NCBI RefSeq assembly: GCF_927798115.1
Contig: NZ_CAKMMG010000005.1
Location: 186,001-250,000 of the forward strand
Source: Paenibacillus auburnensis
GTDB lineage: Bacteria; Bacillota; Bacilli; Paenibacillales; Paenibacillaceae
Length of the DNA stretch: 64,000 bases
Direction of reading: 5' to 3'
The translations under genes were made by a program, and so were the position numbers. Below, one piece after another: positions 50,609-58,940 of this stretch (the stretch's first letter is position 1; every line of letters starts with the position of its first letter). The notes below the pieces were generated by a model that saw nothing but the letters and a program-made list of their open reading frames with translations, was not told the origin of the DNA and ran no database searches.

Positions 50609-50795
50609 CGTACCGCCATCCCCTCTCTCTATAAAGAACCGCACACAAAACCTTATTTAATAGTAAGTTTACTAGAAAAAATGTAGCGAAGCAATGAACA
50701 TTATTGCCGTTCCAGTTCCGAACCCGGCAAATGCCGGTGCGGGGGTTTGCTCTTGGCCGCCCGCTTGCGATACAATGCTAATAGATCAATCGGAT

Positions 50796-50852
50796 CATAC
50801 ATAGAAGCGTATGCTTTCGAACTAAGTTTTAAAACTTTTAAGGAGTGAGAAC
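50796..50852 (+). repeat. Degenerate RBS-proximal repeat before hemQ
   Basis: TAGAAGCGTATGCTTTCGAA, CTAAGTTTTAAAACTTTTAA, GGAG. The AAGCGTATGCTTnCG core and AGTTTT/AAAACTTTTaAGGAG ending match the copies before sdhA, sdhB and the AraC gene, but the intervening arm is missing. Confidence 0.65.
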
Positions 50853-51611
50853 ATGAACGAAGCTGCTTTGACACTGGAAGGCTGGTATGCACTGCATGAC
50901 TTCCGCTCTCTGGACTGGACAGCCTGGACAGCTGCCGATGACGAGGAACGCGCTGTTGCCCTCGAGGAGCTGCATGCTTTTATGGAAGAATGGGGTCCGG
51001 TGGAGGAAGCAAAGGAAGGAAGCTCTGCAGTATATGCTATCGTCGGCCAGAAGGCTGATTTCGTGATGATGTTTCTGCGGGAAAGCCTTGAAGCCCTGAA
51101 TGCTCTTGAAACTGCCTTTAACAAAATCGCCTTTGCCCAATATACCACCAAGTCTTATTCCTATGTCAGTATTGTTGAACTAAGCAACTATGCTGCCGGC
51201 GGCAATGCCGGGGATGGAAGCGATCCGATGCAGAATCCGCATGTTGCTGCCCGTTTGAAGCCGATTTTGCCGCAAGCGAAGCATATCTGCTTCTACCCGA
51301 TGAATAAGAAGCGCGAACTTGCTGACAACTGGTACATGCTCGATATGGACAAACGCCGTGAGCTGATGCATTCACACGGACTGATCGGACGCGGTTATGC
51401 CGGCAAGGTGAAGCAGATTATTACCGGCTCCGTCGGTTTTGACGACTGGGAATGGGGCGTGACCCTCTTCGCTGAGGATGCGCTGCAATTCAAGAAGCTG
51501 GTGTATGAAATGCGCTTTGACGAGGTCAGTGCCCGCTATGGCGAGTTCGGCCCGTTCTATGTCGGCAACCTGCTGACTCCGGAGACCTTTGAAGACATGC
51601 TTAAACTGTAA
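50853..51611 (+). CDS. hemQ: Coproheme decarboxylase HemQ
   Basis: A 252-residue chlorite-dismutase-like enzyme of the coproporphyrin-dependent pathway: it oxidatively decarboxylates coproheme III to haem b. The catalytic Tyr-Lys element is CFYPMNKKRE (Tyr at about residue 148); the haem-ligand region is MHSHGLIGRGYAGKVKQI and SVGFDDWEWGVTLFAED is the family signature. A likely promoter is TTGCTC-N18-TACAAT (about 50748-50777). It supplies haem for the sdh cytochrome and other respiratory proteins. Its leader ends in a degenerate copy of the repeat element. Terminator follows. Confidence 0.95.
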   Translation: MNEAALTLEGWYALHDFRSLDWTAWTAADDEERAVALEELHAFMEEWGPVEEAKEGSSAVYAIVGQKADFVMMFLRESLEALNALETAFNKIAFAQYTTKSYSYVSIVELSNYAAGGNAGDGSDPMQNPHVAARLKPILPQAKHICFYPMNKKRELADNWYMLDMDKRRELMHSHGLIGRGYAGKVKQIITGSVGFDDWEWGVTLFAEDALQFKKLVYEMRFDEVSARYGEFGPFYVGNLLTPETFEDMLKL

Positions 51612-51616
51612 AATAA

Positions 51617-51661
51617 TAAAGGGTGTGCTTCCGCTTCCTGCGGAGTCACACCCTTTATTTA
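51617..51661. terminator. Terminator after hemQ
   Basis: AAAGGGTGTG-cttCCGC-ttcct-GCGGagt-CACACCCTTTATTTAT. Confidence 0.9.
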
Positions 51662-51686
51662 TATAATGAACCATACTTGCAGAGGA

Positions 51687-51962
51687 CTAACGGACCTGCT
51701 CTATGTCAGAATCTCCGTCTTCATCGTCCTCTTCGCGCAGACTCTCCAAATATTCAGCCGTTGCCCGGTCGCGGGCCCGGCTCTTATCCTTTAGCCGCTC
51801 AATCGCCGGCAGGATAAGTAGATCAATTTCCTTCTGGATATTATAAGCCAGATCATACCGGCTCTGGTCCTCAAGGAAGGATCCGACCTCAATCAGACCG
51901 TTGTAACGGTCCAGCTCCTCACGAGTCAACAGCCCACGAACTTGCACGCTGCAGTGACGCAT
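51687..51962 (-). CDS. Small acidic protein coupled to ndh, unknown function
   Basis: 91 residues, hydrophilic and probably helical (LTREELDRYNGLIEVGSFLE, YNIQKEIDLLILPAIERLKD), with a very acidic end (REEDDEDGDSDIEQ). No recognised family. Its ATG follows directly on the ndh stop codon (TAG ATG), so translation is probably coupled to ndh. Confidence 0.65.
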   Translation of the reverse strand: MRHCSVQVRGLLTREELDRYNGLIEVGSFLEDQSRYDLAYNIQKEIDLLILPAIERLKDKSRARDRATAEYLESLREEDDEDGDSDIEQVR

Positions 51963-53156
51963 CTAGAAGAATCTTCCTTTCTTAAGCACCAGCGGAATGC
52001 CCCCGATAATGAACAGGTAGCGCATATCAACAACCTTCTTGAGTTGTGCAGCTGTCCAGCCCCTATACTTCTTGTCGCCGACTACGGCGATGCCTTGGCC
52101 TTTACCCAGCGAAGCTACAGTACCCTTGTTGCTGAAAGCAAACTTTTTCGGCTGCTGGCTGCGGATGGCGGCCACCAGATTAAAGGCACAGCATTCACCC
52201 TGTTGCATCGCGATTTGTGCGGTTGGCGGGTACGGACGCCCTTCAGGGTTAATCATCAGGGAGCCGTCACCAATGATAAAGATATTCTCGTGGCCCGGTA
52301 CGCGCAGGTATTCATCAACCTTCACCCGTCCGCGCATCGCTTCAAAGCCGGCCGCTTCAATCAGACGGTTACCACGGATACCGCCGGTCCAGACAATTGT
52401 CGAGGCTTTAATCTCTTCACCGGTTGCGAGAATGACACCATTCGGCAGGCACTCCTTGATGGCTACACCGATTTTGAAAGTAACACCCTTCTTCGTCAGC
52501 ACAGTCATTGCATGCTCCACAAGCTCAGGGGCAAACCCCGGAAGTGCCGTAGGCGCAGCTTCCACATTGTAGATGTTCACCATGCTTGGATCAACGTCAT
52601 ATTCCTTGCACAGGGCAGGGATGCGGTCGGCAAGCTCCGCTACAAATTCAATACCGCTGAAGCCGGCTCCTCCTACCACAAAATTAATATGCTCCTGGGC
52701 ATTATTTTCATTTTTATATTTGGCAAACTGATATTCGATATGCTCCCGGATCAGCCGCACGGAATTTATGCTGCGGATCGTGAGCGCATATTTATCAAGT
52801 CCCGGGATACCGAATGTTTCAGGCTCGCCCCCGAGAGCAATCACCAGATAATCGTAAGACAGCGTGCCGTCCTCAAGAATGACTTTTTTCTGTTGGGTGC
52901 GGATTTCCTGCACGGAAGATTTCACGAGGTCAATCTTAAATTCGTCTATCAATTTGGAAATAGATACACGTGTATGTTCAATGCTGTCCGTTCCCGCAGC
53001 TGGCATATGCAGATGGGTGGTGAAATAATGATACTCATGGCGGTTTACCAGCGTCACATCTGCTTCATTATAGTTCAAAGCTTTCTGCAGCCGTTGGGCG
53101 GTCAAAATACCTCCATATCCCGCGCCTAGGATGACAATTTTGGGAATACTGCTCAT
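51963..53156 (-). CDS. Type II NADH dehydrogenase (NDH-2, YumB/Ndh-like)
   Basis: A 397-residue peripheral membrane flavoprotein oxidising NADH and reducing menaquinone without proton pumping. FAD fold IVILGAGYGGILTAQRL, NADH fold FVVGGAGFSGIEFVAEL, ATG-type IVWTGGIRGNRLIEAAGFE, FIIGDGSLM, and the quinone-site AQIAMQQGECCAFNLV (the AQxAxQ motif) are visible. In B. subtilis NDH-2 genes are controlled by Rex; a half-matching Rex site lies at 53223-53240. It heads a two-gene unit with the small acidic protein and is divergent from the ferredoxin-NADP reductase gene, as with yumB/yumC. Confidence 0.92.
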   Translation of the reverse strand: MSSIPKIVILGAGYGGILTAQRLQKALNYNEADVTLVNRHEYHYFTTHLHMPAAGTDSIEHTRVSISKLIDEFKIDLVKSSVQEIRTQQKKVILEDGTLSYDYLVIALGGEPETFGIPGLDKYALTIRSINSVRLIREHIEYQFAKYKNENNAQEHINFVVGGAGFSGIEFVAELADRIPALCKEYDVDPSMVNIYNVEAAPTALPGFAPELVEHAMTVLTKKGVTFKIGVAIKECLPNGVILATGEEIKASTIVWTGGIRGNRLIEAAGFEAMRGRVKVDEYLRVPGHENIFIIGDGSLMINPEGRPYPPTAQIAMQQGECCAFNLVAAIRSQQPKKFAFSNKGTVASLGKGQGIAVVGDKKYRGWTAAQLKKVVDMRYLFIIGGIPLVLKKGRFF

Positions 53157-53456
53157 GTTCCGGCTCCTTCCAACAGGTGAATCTGTCTATGTGTTATTTT
53201 TTGTCAAATAATTCAGGTTCTTTTGTGAATTTATACACTTAAATTCAGAAGAATTTCCAATCAAACTTAAAGGATTTCTAAAATAACCATATCCATTGTA
53301 AACCTTAGTATCGTTTTAATCAAATATAATCATACAAAAAAACGTCACAATTTTCAGTTCATTCAAAGCCTTTGCAGGCAGTGCCACAATGATTATAATG
53401 AGTAAGTACGCTAAGTATGGCATTTTGAAACTATCAACTCGGAGGTGTAATATTAC
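53157..53456. other. 300-bp divergent region ndh / ferredoxin-NADP reductase
   Basis: No gene. TTGACA at about 53200-53205 (minus strand) may be the ndh -35 region. TTGTGAATTTATACACTT (53223-53240) has one perfect Rex half-site. AT-rich elsewhere. Confidence 0.45.
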
Positions 53457-54458
53457 GTGACACTAGAGCAATCCGGCGTTCCTATGAGCGACCTCTTAAT
53501 TATAGGCGGCGGTCCTGCCGGCATGTTTGCTGCCTTCTACGGCGGTATGCGCCAGGCGTCGGTAACCCTTATTGAAAGCATGCCCCAGCTGGGGGGGCAG
53601 CTCGCTGCCCTTTATCCTGAAAAATATATTTATGATGTGGCTGGTTTCCCGAAAATCACCGCACAGGAGCTGGTAGACAACCTGTCCCGGCAAATGGAGC
53701 TGTTCCAGTCCAATATCTGCCTGGAGGAGAAAGTGGTGTCGGTCGAGAAGCGGGATGAACGCCATTTCGTAACGACTACCGATAAAGCCGAGTACCACAG
53801 CAAGGCGGTTATCATTACTGCCGGTGTAGGCGCTTTTGAACCACGGCGTCTGGAGCTTCCGGGAGCGCAGCGGTTTGAGAAAGCTAATCTGCATTATTTT
53901 GTAAGCGATTTGAATGCCTTCAAAGGCAAGAAGGTCCTGATCAGCGGCGGCGGAGACTCCGCAGTCGACTGGGCACTCATGCTTGAACCGATCGCGGAGC
54001 AGGTCACGCTGATTCACCGCCGCGATAAATTCCGCGCTCATGAACACAGTGTGGAGAATCTGATGGCCTCCAAGGTTAATGTGATTACCCCTTCGGAGAT
54101 CACTGAACTGCACGGGGAAGAATTCATAACCAAGGTTACCCTGTCCCATATCAAAACCAAGGAAACACAGGAGATTGAAGTAGACAGTGTCATTGTCAAT
54201 TTCGGCTTCGTATCTTCGCTTGGTCCGATTGCTGAGTGGGGCATTGAAATTGAGAGCAATTCGATCGTTGTAGACTCACGTATGGAGACGAACATTCCGG
54301 GGATCTTTGCCGCCGGCGATATTACTACTTACCCAGGCAAGCTGAAGCTGATTGCAGTCGGATTCGGAGAAGCGCCTACAGCGGTTAACAATGCTAAGGT
54401 ATACCTTGATCCGGATGCCAAGCTATCCCCGGGACACAGCAGTAATCTTAAGCTCTAG
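53457..54458 (+). CDS. Ferredoxin--NADP+ reductase, thioredoxin-reductase type (YumC)
   Basis: A 333-residue homodimeric flavoprotein. FAD motif LLIIGGGPAGMFAAFYGG, NADPH motif VLISGGGDSAVDWALML, and AAGDITTYPGKLKLIAVGFG are typical of YumC-type FNRs. The thioredoxin-reductase CxxC is absent, as expected for this family. It supplies electrons between NADPH and ferredoxin/flavodoxin. It starts with GTG at 53457 after TCGGAGGTG. Conserved divergent neighbour of ndh; terminator downstream is shared with the convergent sda gene. Confidence 0.93.
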   Translation: MTLEQSGVPMSDLLIIGGGPAGMFAAFYGGMRQASVTLIESMPQLGGQLAALYPEKYIYDVAGFPKITAQELVDNLSRQMELFQSNICLEEKVVSVEKRDERHFVTTTDKAEYHSKAVIITAGVGAFEPRRLELPGAQRFEKANLHYFVSDLNAFKGKKVLISGGGDSAVDWALMLEPIAEQVTLIHRRDKFRAHEHSVENLMASKVNVITPSEITELHGEEFITKVTLSHIKTKETQEIEVDSVIVNFGFVSSLGPIAEWGIEIESNSIVVDSRMETNIPGIFAAGDITTYPGKLKLIAVGFGEAPTAVNNAKVYLDPDAKLSPGHSSNLKL

Positions 54459-54493
54459 AAGGCAGCTTACAAGCTAGCCTAATCCACAAATAA

Positions 54494-54547
54494 AAGGGTA
54501 TCCTTTCAGGTTGATTCCACTCCAACTTGAAAAGATACCCTATTTTG
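54494..54547. terminator. Bidirectional terminator FNR / sda
   Basis: AGGGTATC-cTTTCAgGTTG ... CAACtTGAAaa-GATACCCTATTTTG between convergent genes. Confidence 0.85.
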
Positions 54548-54599
54548 TGCCGCTTGCGGTTTTGACTAAGCAGCTGCTGCAAAAATGAAGCTATGTGTT

Positions 54600-54743
54600 T
54601 TAATGTAGAACCGCATGTGCTGGAGAGTGTAAGTTCCGTTTGCGAATTTCAGCGAGCAAAAGAGCGATGAAATCATGCTCTAATTGGAGCTCTATCGCTC
54701 TTTGGTAAGAGTCCAACAGCATCTCATCCGACAATTCAACCAT
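54600..54743 (-). CDS. sda: Sporulation histidine kinase inhibitor Sda
   Basis: A 47-residue frame beginning MVELSDEMLLDSYQRAIELQ and continuing LEHDFIALLLAEIRKRN. This matches Sda (LSDELLIESYxxAxExNLxxDFIxLIxxEIxRR), a helical-hairpin peptide that binds the sporulation kinase KinA and blocks phosphorelay entry while replication is active or DNA is damaged. The ATG follows AGGTAGGTG. As in B. subtilis, a cluster of DnaA boxes lies upstream (54820-54919), linking its expression to replication initiation. Confidence 0.9.
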   Translation of the reverse strand: MVELSDEMLLDSYQRAIELQLEHDFIALLLAEIRKRNLHSPAHAVLH

Positions 54744-55066
54744 AACGTTCACCTACCTTTCCTTTATTTGGATCTGAATCTATCATAGCAAACTATCTTT
54801 TTTCGAACAAGCGTTCTTACTATCCACAAGGTTCTGTGGAAATCCTGTGCATAATATGTTAATAAGGGTTACAAAGGCGTTAACTCCGCAGTGGAATATG
54901 GGGATAATAGTTATGCACAGGAGCTTTCCACGCTGTTAGGCGTAAAAAATATTTTGGAATGTTCATAATATAGAAATTAATACCACATATTACCTCGGAA
55001 AATGCACGACTAAACGCAATTCTATCCTATTATTATCTTTATCGTCAATTCTTAAAAATTTATTAG
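54744..55066. other. 323-bp region upstream of sda
   Basis: No gene. It holds the DnaA-box cluster and very AT-rich DNA (54940-55066) toward the end of the convergent-side YheC/D gene, where no clear terminator stem is seen. Confidence 0.5.
54820..54919. promoter_or_regulatory. DnaA-box cluster upstream of sda
   Basis: Two perfect TTATGCACA boxes (54846-54854 minus; 54911-54919 plus), plus near matches to TTATCCACA: CTATCCACA (54820-54828), TTATCCCCA (54899-54907, minus) and ATTTCCACA (54835-54843, minus). Five boxes in 100 bp. Confidence 0.8.
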
Positions 55067-55729
55067 TTACTTAGGTCTTGTATTCACTTCGAGGATCCAA
55101 ATTTTTCCACGCTGGTCGACGGCGTAGTCAAAACCCAGCTCACCGATACCCGGAAAGTGTCTTTCCAGCAGTTCAATACAGACATGCGTCAGACGGCGCA
55201 TTTCCGCTTTTTTGGCCGAAGTGCTGATTCGCGGCAGCGATCTGCGCAGACCGTGCCGGCAGCTCATCATCGTACCGCCTTTGCATAGATTCGTTACAAA
55301 CAGTCCCGGCCGCGCTAATCTCCCCACCATAGAACGGAATTCCCAATGCGCGCCGTTCTTCACAACCTTCACTCTGTAATCAATGGGACGGCCGGCAATC
55401 CGGGCAAGCGAAATCCCCTGCTGAATCATATACCGCCGTCTAACCTTTACTCTGTCGAGCGCATGTTTCATAGATGTGAAATCACGATATACACGGGTTC
55501 TATGCATATAAGTGAAACCATACCCCCGGTGGTTCCGGAATACCTTGATGACTCCGTATCCCCCGCCGCCTACAATCGGCTTAATCACTACGTTCCCGTA
55601 TCTTCTCAGCATAGCTGACAGTCCGGCTGCACTATATTCCTTCGTTCGTGGAATGTAACCGGCAACCCGTGAATCGCTAAGCAGCGCCTCGGTTTTCAGC
55701 CACTTGCTGGCCAGTTCTCTTCCTGCCAT
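55067..55729 (-). CDS. YheC/YheD family ATP-grasp protein (short form)
   Basis: 220 residues consisting of essentially the ATP-grasp part of the YheC/D family: VVIKPIVGGGGYGVIKVFRN (phosphate-binding Gly-rich loop), YMIQQGISLARIAGRPIDYR, GRLARPGLFVTNLCKGGT, and the metal-binding end FDYAVDQRGKIWILEVNTRP. It lacks the ~90-residue N-terminal domain present in the 2888-3982 paralogue; this short form is common. A spore-envelope role is inferred from the family. The ATG follows GAAAGGAG. Confidence 0.85.
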   Translation of the reverse strand: MAGRELASKWLKTEALLSDSRVAGYIPRTKEYSAAGLSAMLRRYGNVVIKPIVGGGGYGVIKVFRNHRGYGFTYMHRTRVYRDFTSMKHALDRVKVRRRYMIQQGISLARIAGRPIDYRVKVVKNGAHWEFRSMVGRLARPGLFVTNLCKGGTMMSCRHGLRRSLPRISTSAKKAEMRRLTHVCIELLERHFPGIGELGFDYAVDQRGKIWILEVNTRPK

Positions 55730-56018
55730 GTTCCCCTCTCCTTTCGCAATCCCAGCCTACCCTATAGATTACTCAGAAAAGGTCCCGCCCTCCTGTATGA
55801 TTGTCCGTGTAAGAAGCTCCCCACAGCAAAAAAGGGCATATGGCAGCGGGGCCGTATGTCCTGGGGGCTATCACCCGAATTTTGCGAAGATTGCGGAAAC
55901 TGTTGATTTTTCTGCGGTGCCTTCGACGATCCTCGGCAATTACTGCCCGTTGTCGAATTTCCCGCACTGGAAAAATCTTAAAATTCATTGTATTATAACC
56001 GTGTGAGGGGGCTTCCTA

Positions 56019-56228
56019 ATGGCACAATTCTTCGAGGTATTGTATTGGTTTGCGATGATCGGGATGTCTGTTGTCTTGGCAGGTACCACAATTCTTGTCT
56101 GTGCGCTCGGGTTCAAGTTTATTAAGGACCGCCGCAGAATCCTCGGTGCGGGCTGCATCGCTTTTTCCCTGGGGGCCGCTGCCCTGATTGTATTTATGAT
56201 TAACTTCAAATTCATCGTCCCCGCTTGA
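56019..56228 (+). CDS. Small two-helix membrane protein, unknown function
   Basis: 69 residues with two TM segments (VLYWFAMIGMSVVLAGTTIL; GCIAFSLGAAALIVFMINF) linked by a basic loop (KFIKDRRRIL). The overall design recalls DUF2759-like small Bacillales proteins, but I cannot assign it. The ATG follows GTGAGGGGGCTTCCTA. Monocistronic; a large inverted repeat (56376-56435) lies downstream. Confidence 0.65.
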   Translation: MAQFFEVLYWFAMIGMSVVLAGTTILVCALGFKFIKDRRRILGAGCIAFSLGAAALIVFMINFKFIVPA

Positions 56229-56375
56229 TGCCTGCTGTGAGGAATACTATACTCTATGAAAAATAGAGCAAACAGCTTGTGCACATAGTCTGGTTGATCC
56301 GCTGAAATTCTTTTTCTTCTATAGTAATTATAGTGAGGACGCTCCGCGAACAAGCTCTCTAAAAAATCATAAAAA

Positions 56376-56437
56376 AGAAACCACACTTTTGATAAAAATG
56401 GAAGTGCAACTCACCATTTCAAAAGAGTGGTTTTCTT
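56376..56437. terminator. Inverted repeat / bidirectional terminator
   Basis: AAAGAAACCAC-aCTTTTGA ... TCAAAAGaGTGG-TTTtCTTTTG with a 26-nt loop, between the convergent 56019 and 56480 genes. Confidence 0.65.
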
Positions 56438-56479
56438 TTGTACATACCCTATGCAATGGACCAACTTAAGGACTCAAGC

Positions 56480-57163
56480 TTATTTAGAGAGCTCCCTTAG
56501 TTGTGTTATTCGGCTAATCAACTCTTCGAAATACGGCTTCAGCCCGGTTGCCTGTCCCAGATGATTCAACCCCCACTCCGCAAACTTCAACGAAGAGTCC
56601 AAATCTCCGACGAATTCATGGGTTCTGGCAATAATAAGCGCAAGACGCAAATTCTGCGGAGCCCCCATGCTTATTTGCTGTTTGCCCCTTTCAGCCTTTA
56701 ATTGTTCCAAGGTTATGGACAGAATAGGATCAGGAAAACCCCTGAATTGGTCATAATATTCCAGACCACCTACCTTGAATACCTTGTACATTCTATTAAT
56801 CGTCCTAATAGCGTCGGCTTCACTTTCCCCGTATTCAAACCATCGGGCTTGGGGGTGTCTGGAACCAAATATTCGCTGAGACCAGGGGATTCCGGCTTCT
56901 ATTCGCTGTCTAAATTCACAGTCGTAGACGGTTAGGTTATTGATGTCCGCTTTTCCATTCAATCCGATGGGCAAGAAATCCAAATGTACCCCCAGCTCCA
57001 TGATACACGATCCACCGTACCGGTTTCCTTGTATAGCCAAGGTATAGATAAAATGCTCATCCGAATTCTTGCGGAAGTGGTGGTCCGAGCCCATGAATCC
57101 CAGCTGATTCAACCGCGGTTTCAGATGTAACTGCAGTAGTTTTCTAAACTCCATTGTAAGCAT
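56480..57163 (-). CDS. DUF4304 domain protein
   Basis: 227 residues. FRKLLQLHLKPRLNQLGFMG, followed by FIYTLAIQGNRYGGSCIMEL and GVHLDFLP, is the DUF4304 pattern; such domains are often found among immunity proteins of polymorphic toxin systems, but many are orphans. The C-terminal half is helical (NLRLALIIARTHEFVGDLDS, FAEWGLNHLG), possibly TPR-like. No toxin gene is visible nearby. The ATG (MLTMEF) follows AGGAG. First-from-left of three unknown minus-strand genes with lower GC content than the surroundings. Confidence 0.7.
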   Translation of the reverse strand: MLTMEFRKLLQLHLKPRLNQLGFMGSDHHFRKNSDEHFIYTLAIQGNRYGGSCIMELGVHLDFLPIGLNGKADINNLTVYDCEFRQRIEAGIPWSQRIFGSRHPQARWFEYGESEADAIRTINRMYKVFKVGGLEYYDQFRGFPDPILSITLEQLKAERGKQQISMGAPQNLRLALIIARTHEFVGDLDSSLKFAEWGLNHLGQATGLKPYFEELISRITQLRELSK

Positions 57164-57215
57164 GCTGTAATTCTCCTGCCTATTTTCCGGCTGCTTGTTT
57201 CGTTGAAGCTTAGAG

Positions 57216-57641
57216 TTACCTTATGTATTCATTTAGCTCCGCTTCCCTTTTTTTCAGGTGAAGATAACGCTCTGCCCGCTCAAAGATCTGCAAGTACAGA
57301 AACATAAGGGTCAAAATACGTTCCGAATCACCATCGGCCAGCATCTTTTCCATAATCGCTATCTTATCCCTGAAATAACTCGTATCGACAAGCTGGCCAT
57401 AGTCCGCAATCGCCTGCTTAAATACCACCAGCTGCCCGGGAATTTCCGTGTAGATTTCAGTAAAAAACTCAGCTTCGATTTCGTACCGGTTCGTTTGTTT
57501 CGACCATATGTAATTCCACTTTTCCGTAAACCACAGATGAAACGGGCCGATTAGCGGATACAAAGGCTCATAGAAGGTGAGCTCGTCCCGCAATTTAATC
57601 AGCTCTTTCCGGGCTATTCTTCGTCTTATGTATTTAATCAT
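57216..57641 (-). CDS. Hypothetical protein
   Basis: 141 residues, highly charged and aromatic-rich, starting MIKYIRRRIARKELIKLRDE. Probably helical and soluble; no family recognised. Start: ATG 57641 is 8 nt after AGGAGG; the frame extends to 57668 (MHHHSGGVY) but the Shine-Dalgarno lies inside that extension. Together with its neighbours (DUF4304 protein and the gene at 57680) it looks like an accessory insertion between conserved yhe/yut genes. Confidence 0.6.
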   Translation of the reverse strand: MIKYIRRRIARKELIKLRDELTFYEPLYPLIGPFHLWFTEKWNYIWSKQTNRYEIEAEFFTEIYTEIPGQLVVFKQAIADYGQLVDTSYFRDKIAIMEKMLADGDSERILTLMFLYLQIFERAERYLHLKKREAELNEYIR

Positions 57642-57679
57642 GTACACCCCTCCTGAGTGATGGTGCAAGTCTGCATTTT

Positions 57680-58249
57680 TTACACCTTAAAAAGGATTTC
57701 ATCACCGGTCTTATTCTTGTTAAATGGACCTTTGTAATGGATGAATCTAAATTCAATTCCTGACAGTTCATCAGGCAGTGTCGGAGACACTACATATTTG
57801 TAAAACGCATGGTCAGAACGGCTTCCCCCGCTCATCATCCGGCAATCATAATGTTCGCTTATGAATAACTCGAAATGGTTATGTTCATGAGCATGCAATA
57901 GAGGCTCCGGGTCCCCATCCCAATCTACGTTAAGCACAAGGACACTTGCGTTACAGTATTGCCTTATTGACGTTAGCGTATAAAAGCGTCCTCCTTTCTC
58001 AGCTGCCTTTAGGAGGGATATGTGCTTTCTGAACGCCGCCGGCTCAACCATGGGCTTAAATTGTTCTTCATTCATCATGGTCCCGAAAAGCGCTTTCAGG
58101 AAATCCTCATAGACTCCAAAACCTGCTGACCATTCCGAAATCAGCTCAAACGGCGGAAAGCCCGGATCATTCCCCGAGATATCCTTCCTCTGCTTAATTA
58201 AGGAACATATAAAAAAACCTCCTGAAAAGTGCAGTACATCATACACCAT
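57680..58249 (-). CDS. Hypothetical protein with unclear start
   Basis: Up to 189 residues. The conserved-looking body runs from about FPPFELISEWSAGFGVYEDF to the C-terminus (RFIHYKGPFNKNKTGDEIL); no family recognised. The frame opens with ATG 58249, which has no ribosome site. A strong TTCAGGAGG occurs inside the frame at about 58217-58225, but the only ATG after it is out of frame and stops after four codons. The gene may therefore have suffered a small 5' indel, or use a non-standard start. Confidence 0.5.
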   Translation of the reverse strand: MVYDVLHFSGGFFICSLIKQRKDISGNDPGFPPFELISEWSAGFGVYEDFLKALFGTMMNEEQFKPMVEPAAFRKHISLLKAAEKGGRFYTLTSIRQYCNASVLVLNVDWDGDPEPLLHAHEHNHFELFISEHYDCRMMSGGSRSDHAFYKYVVSPTLPDELSGIEFRFIHYKGPFNKNKTGDEILFKV

Positions 58250-58281
58250 TCAAGAGGTTCAAAACGGTTACCTAACCGACA

Positions 58282-58641
58282 TTAGCACGGCTCAGCGCTC
58301 GGCTGACCCGCATCTTCCTTCGTACGGAACGATGAACCACATCCACATGTAGCGGTAGCATTCGGATTATTAATGGTGAAGCCTCCGGTCATGCCGGATT
58401 CCTCAAAATCAATCTCCAGACCGTCCAGGTAACGGATATCATCTTTACTTACGACTACTTTGAGGCCTTCAATATCCATATATACATCCTGATCGGTTTC
58501 GTTATCGTCAAATCCCATAGCGTAAGAGAACCCGCTGCAGCCGCCCGGAGTTACGCCAAGGCGAAGGAACATATTCGGTACTTCCTGTTCAGCCAGCATC
58601 GACTTGAGTTGTCCCGCTGCCGTTTCACTGATTGTAATCAT
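58282..58641 (-). CDS. HesB/IscA-family Fe-S cluster assembly protein (ErpA/YutM-like)
   Basis: A 119-residue A-type Fe-S carrier. The three conserved cysteines are in GGCSGFSYAMGF and TCGCGSSF. Start: ATG 58641 (MITISETAAGQLK) follows GAGGAGG; a longer frame from 58659 is unlikely. In B. subtilis the homologue YutM sits in the same yut neighbourhood. It may help mature the Fe-S clusters of SdhB and MqnE. Its C-terminus (KEDAGQPSAEPC) is longer than in most A-type carriers and adds a fourth Cys. Confidence 0.9.
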   Translation of the reverse strand: MITISETAAGQLKSMLAEQEVPNMFLRLGVTPGGCSGFSYAMGFDDNETDQDVYMDIEGLKVVVSKDDIRYLDGLEIDFEESGMTGGFTINNPNATATCGCGSSFRTKEDAGQPSAEPC

Positions 58642-58768
58642 GTTCTCTAGCCTCCTCAAAAATACTCTATATAAAGCTAAGTATACTCCACTATTCCCCT
58701 TCCCTCAAGTCATAACTGTGCCGTCGCAGAGCTGGGGCTGAACCGGATATGCGAACTTTCTCCACTGG

Positions 58769-58797
58769 TTGCTCACCCTTGGAGAGAGGTTTATAAT
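58769..58797 (+). promoter_or_regulatory. Sigma-A promoter of mqnE with structured leader
   Basis: TTGCTC (58769-58774), 17-nt spacer, TATAAT (58792-58797). The ~135-nt leader contains GAGGC-tattgtc-GCCTC followed by TATTTTT (58837-58860) and an AGCACC / GGGTGCT pair (58870-58909). Confidence 0.55.
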
Positions 58798-58940
58798 AGG
58801 GAAAGCGATGCGCTGCAAAATTCGGAAATTTGTCACGAGGCTATTGTCGCCTCTATTTTTATGCTTAATAGCACCGGCTAGGTATTCCGGTATTAATTCT
58901 GCGGGTGCTTTCGCCTCGCCAACCTTCAGGAGGAAATCAT

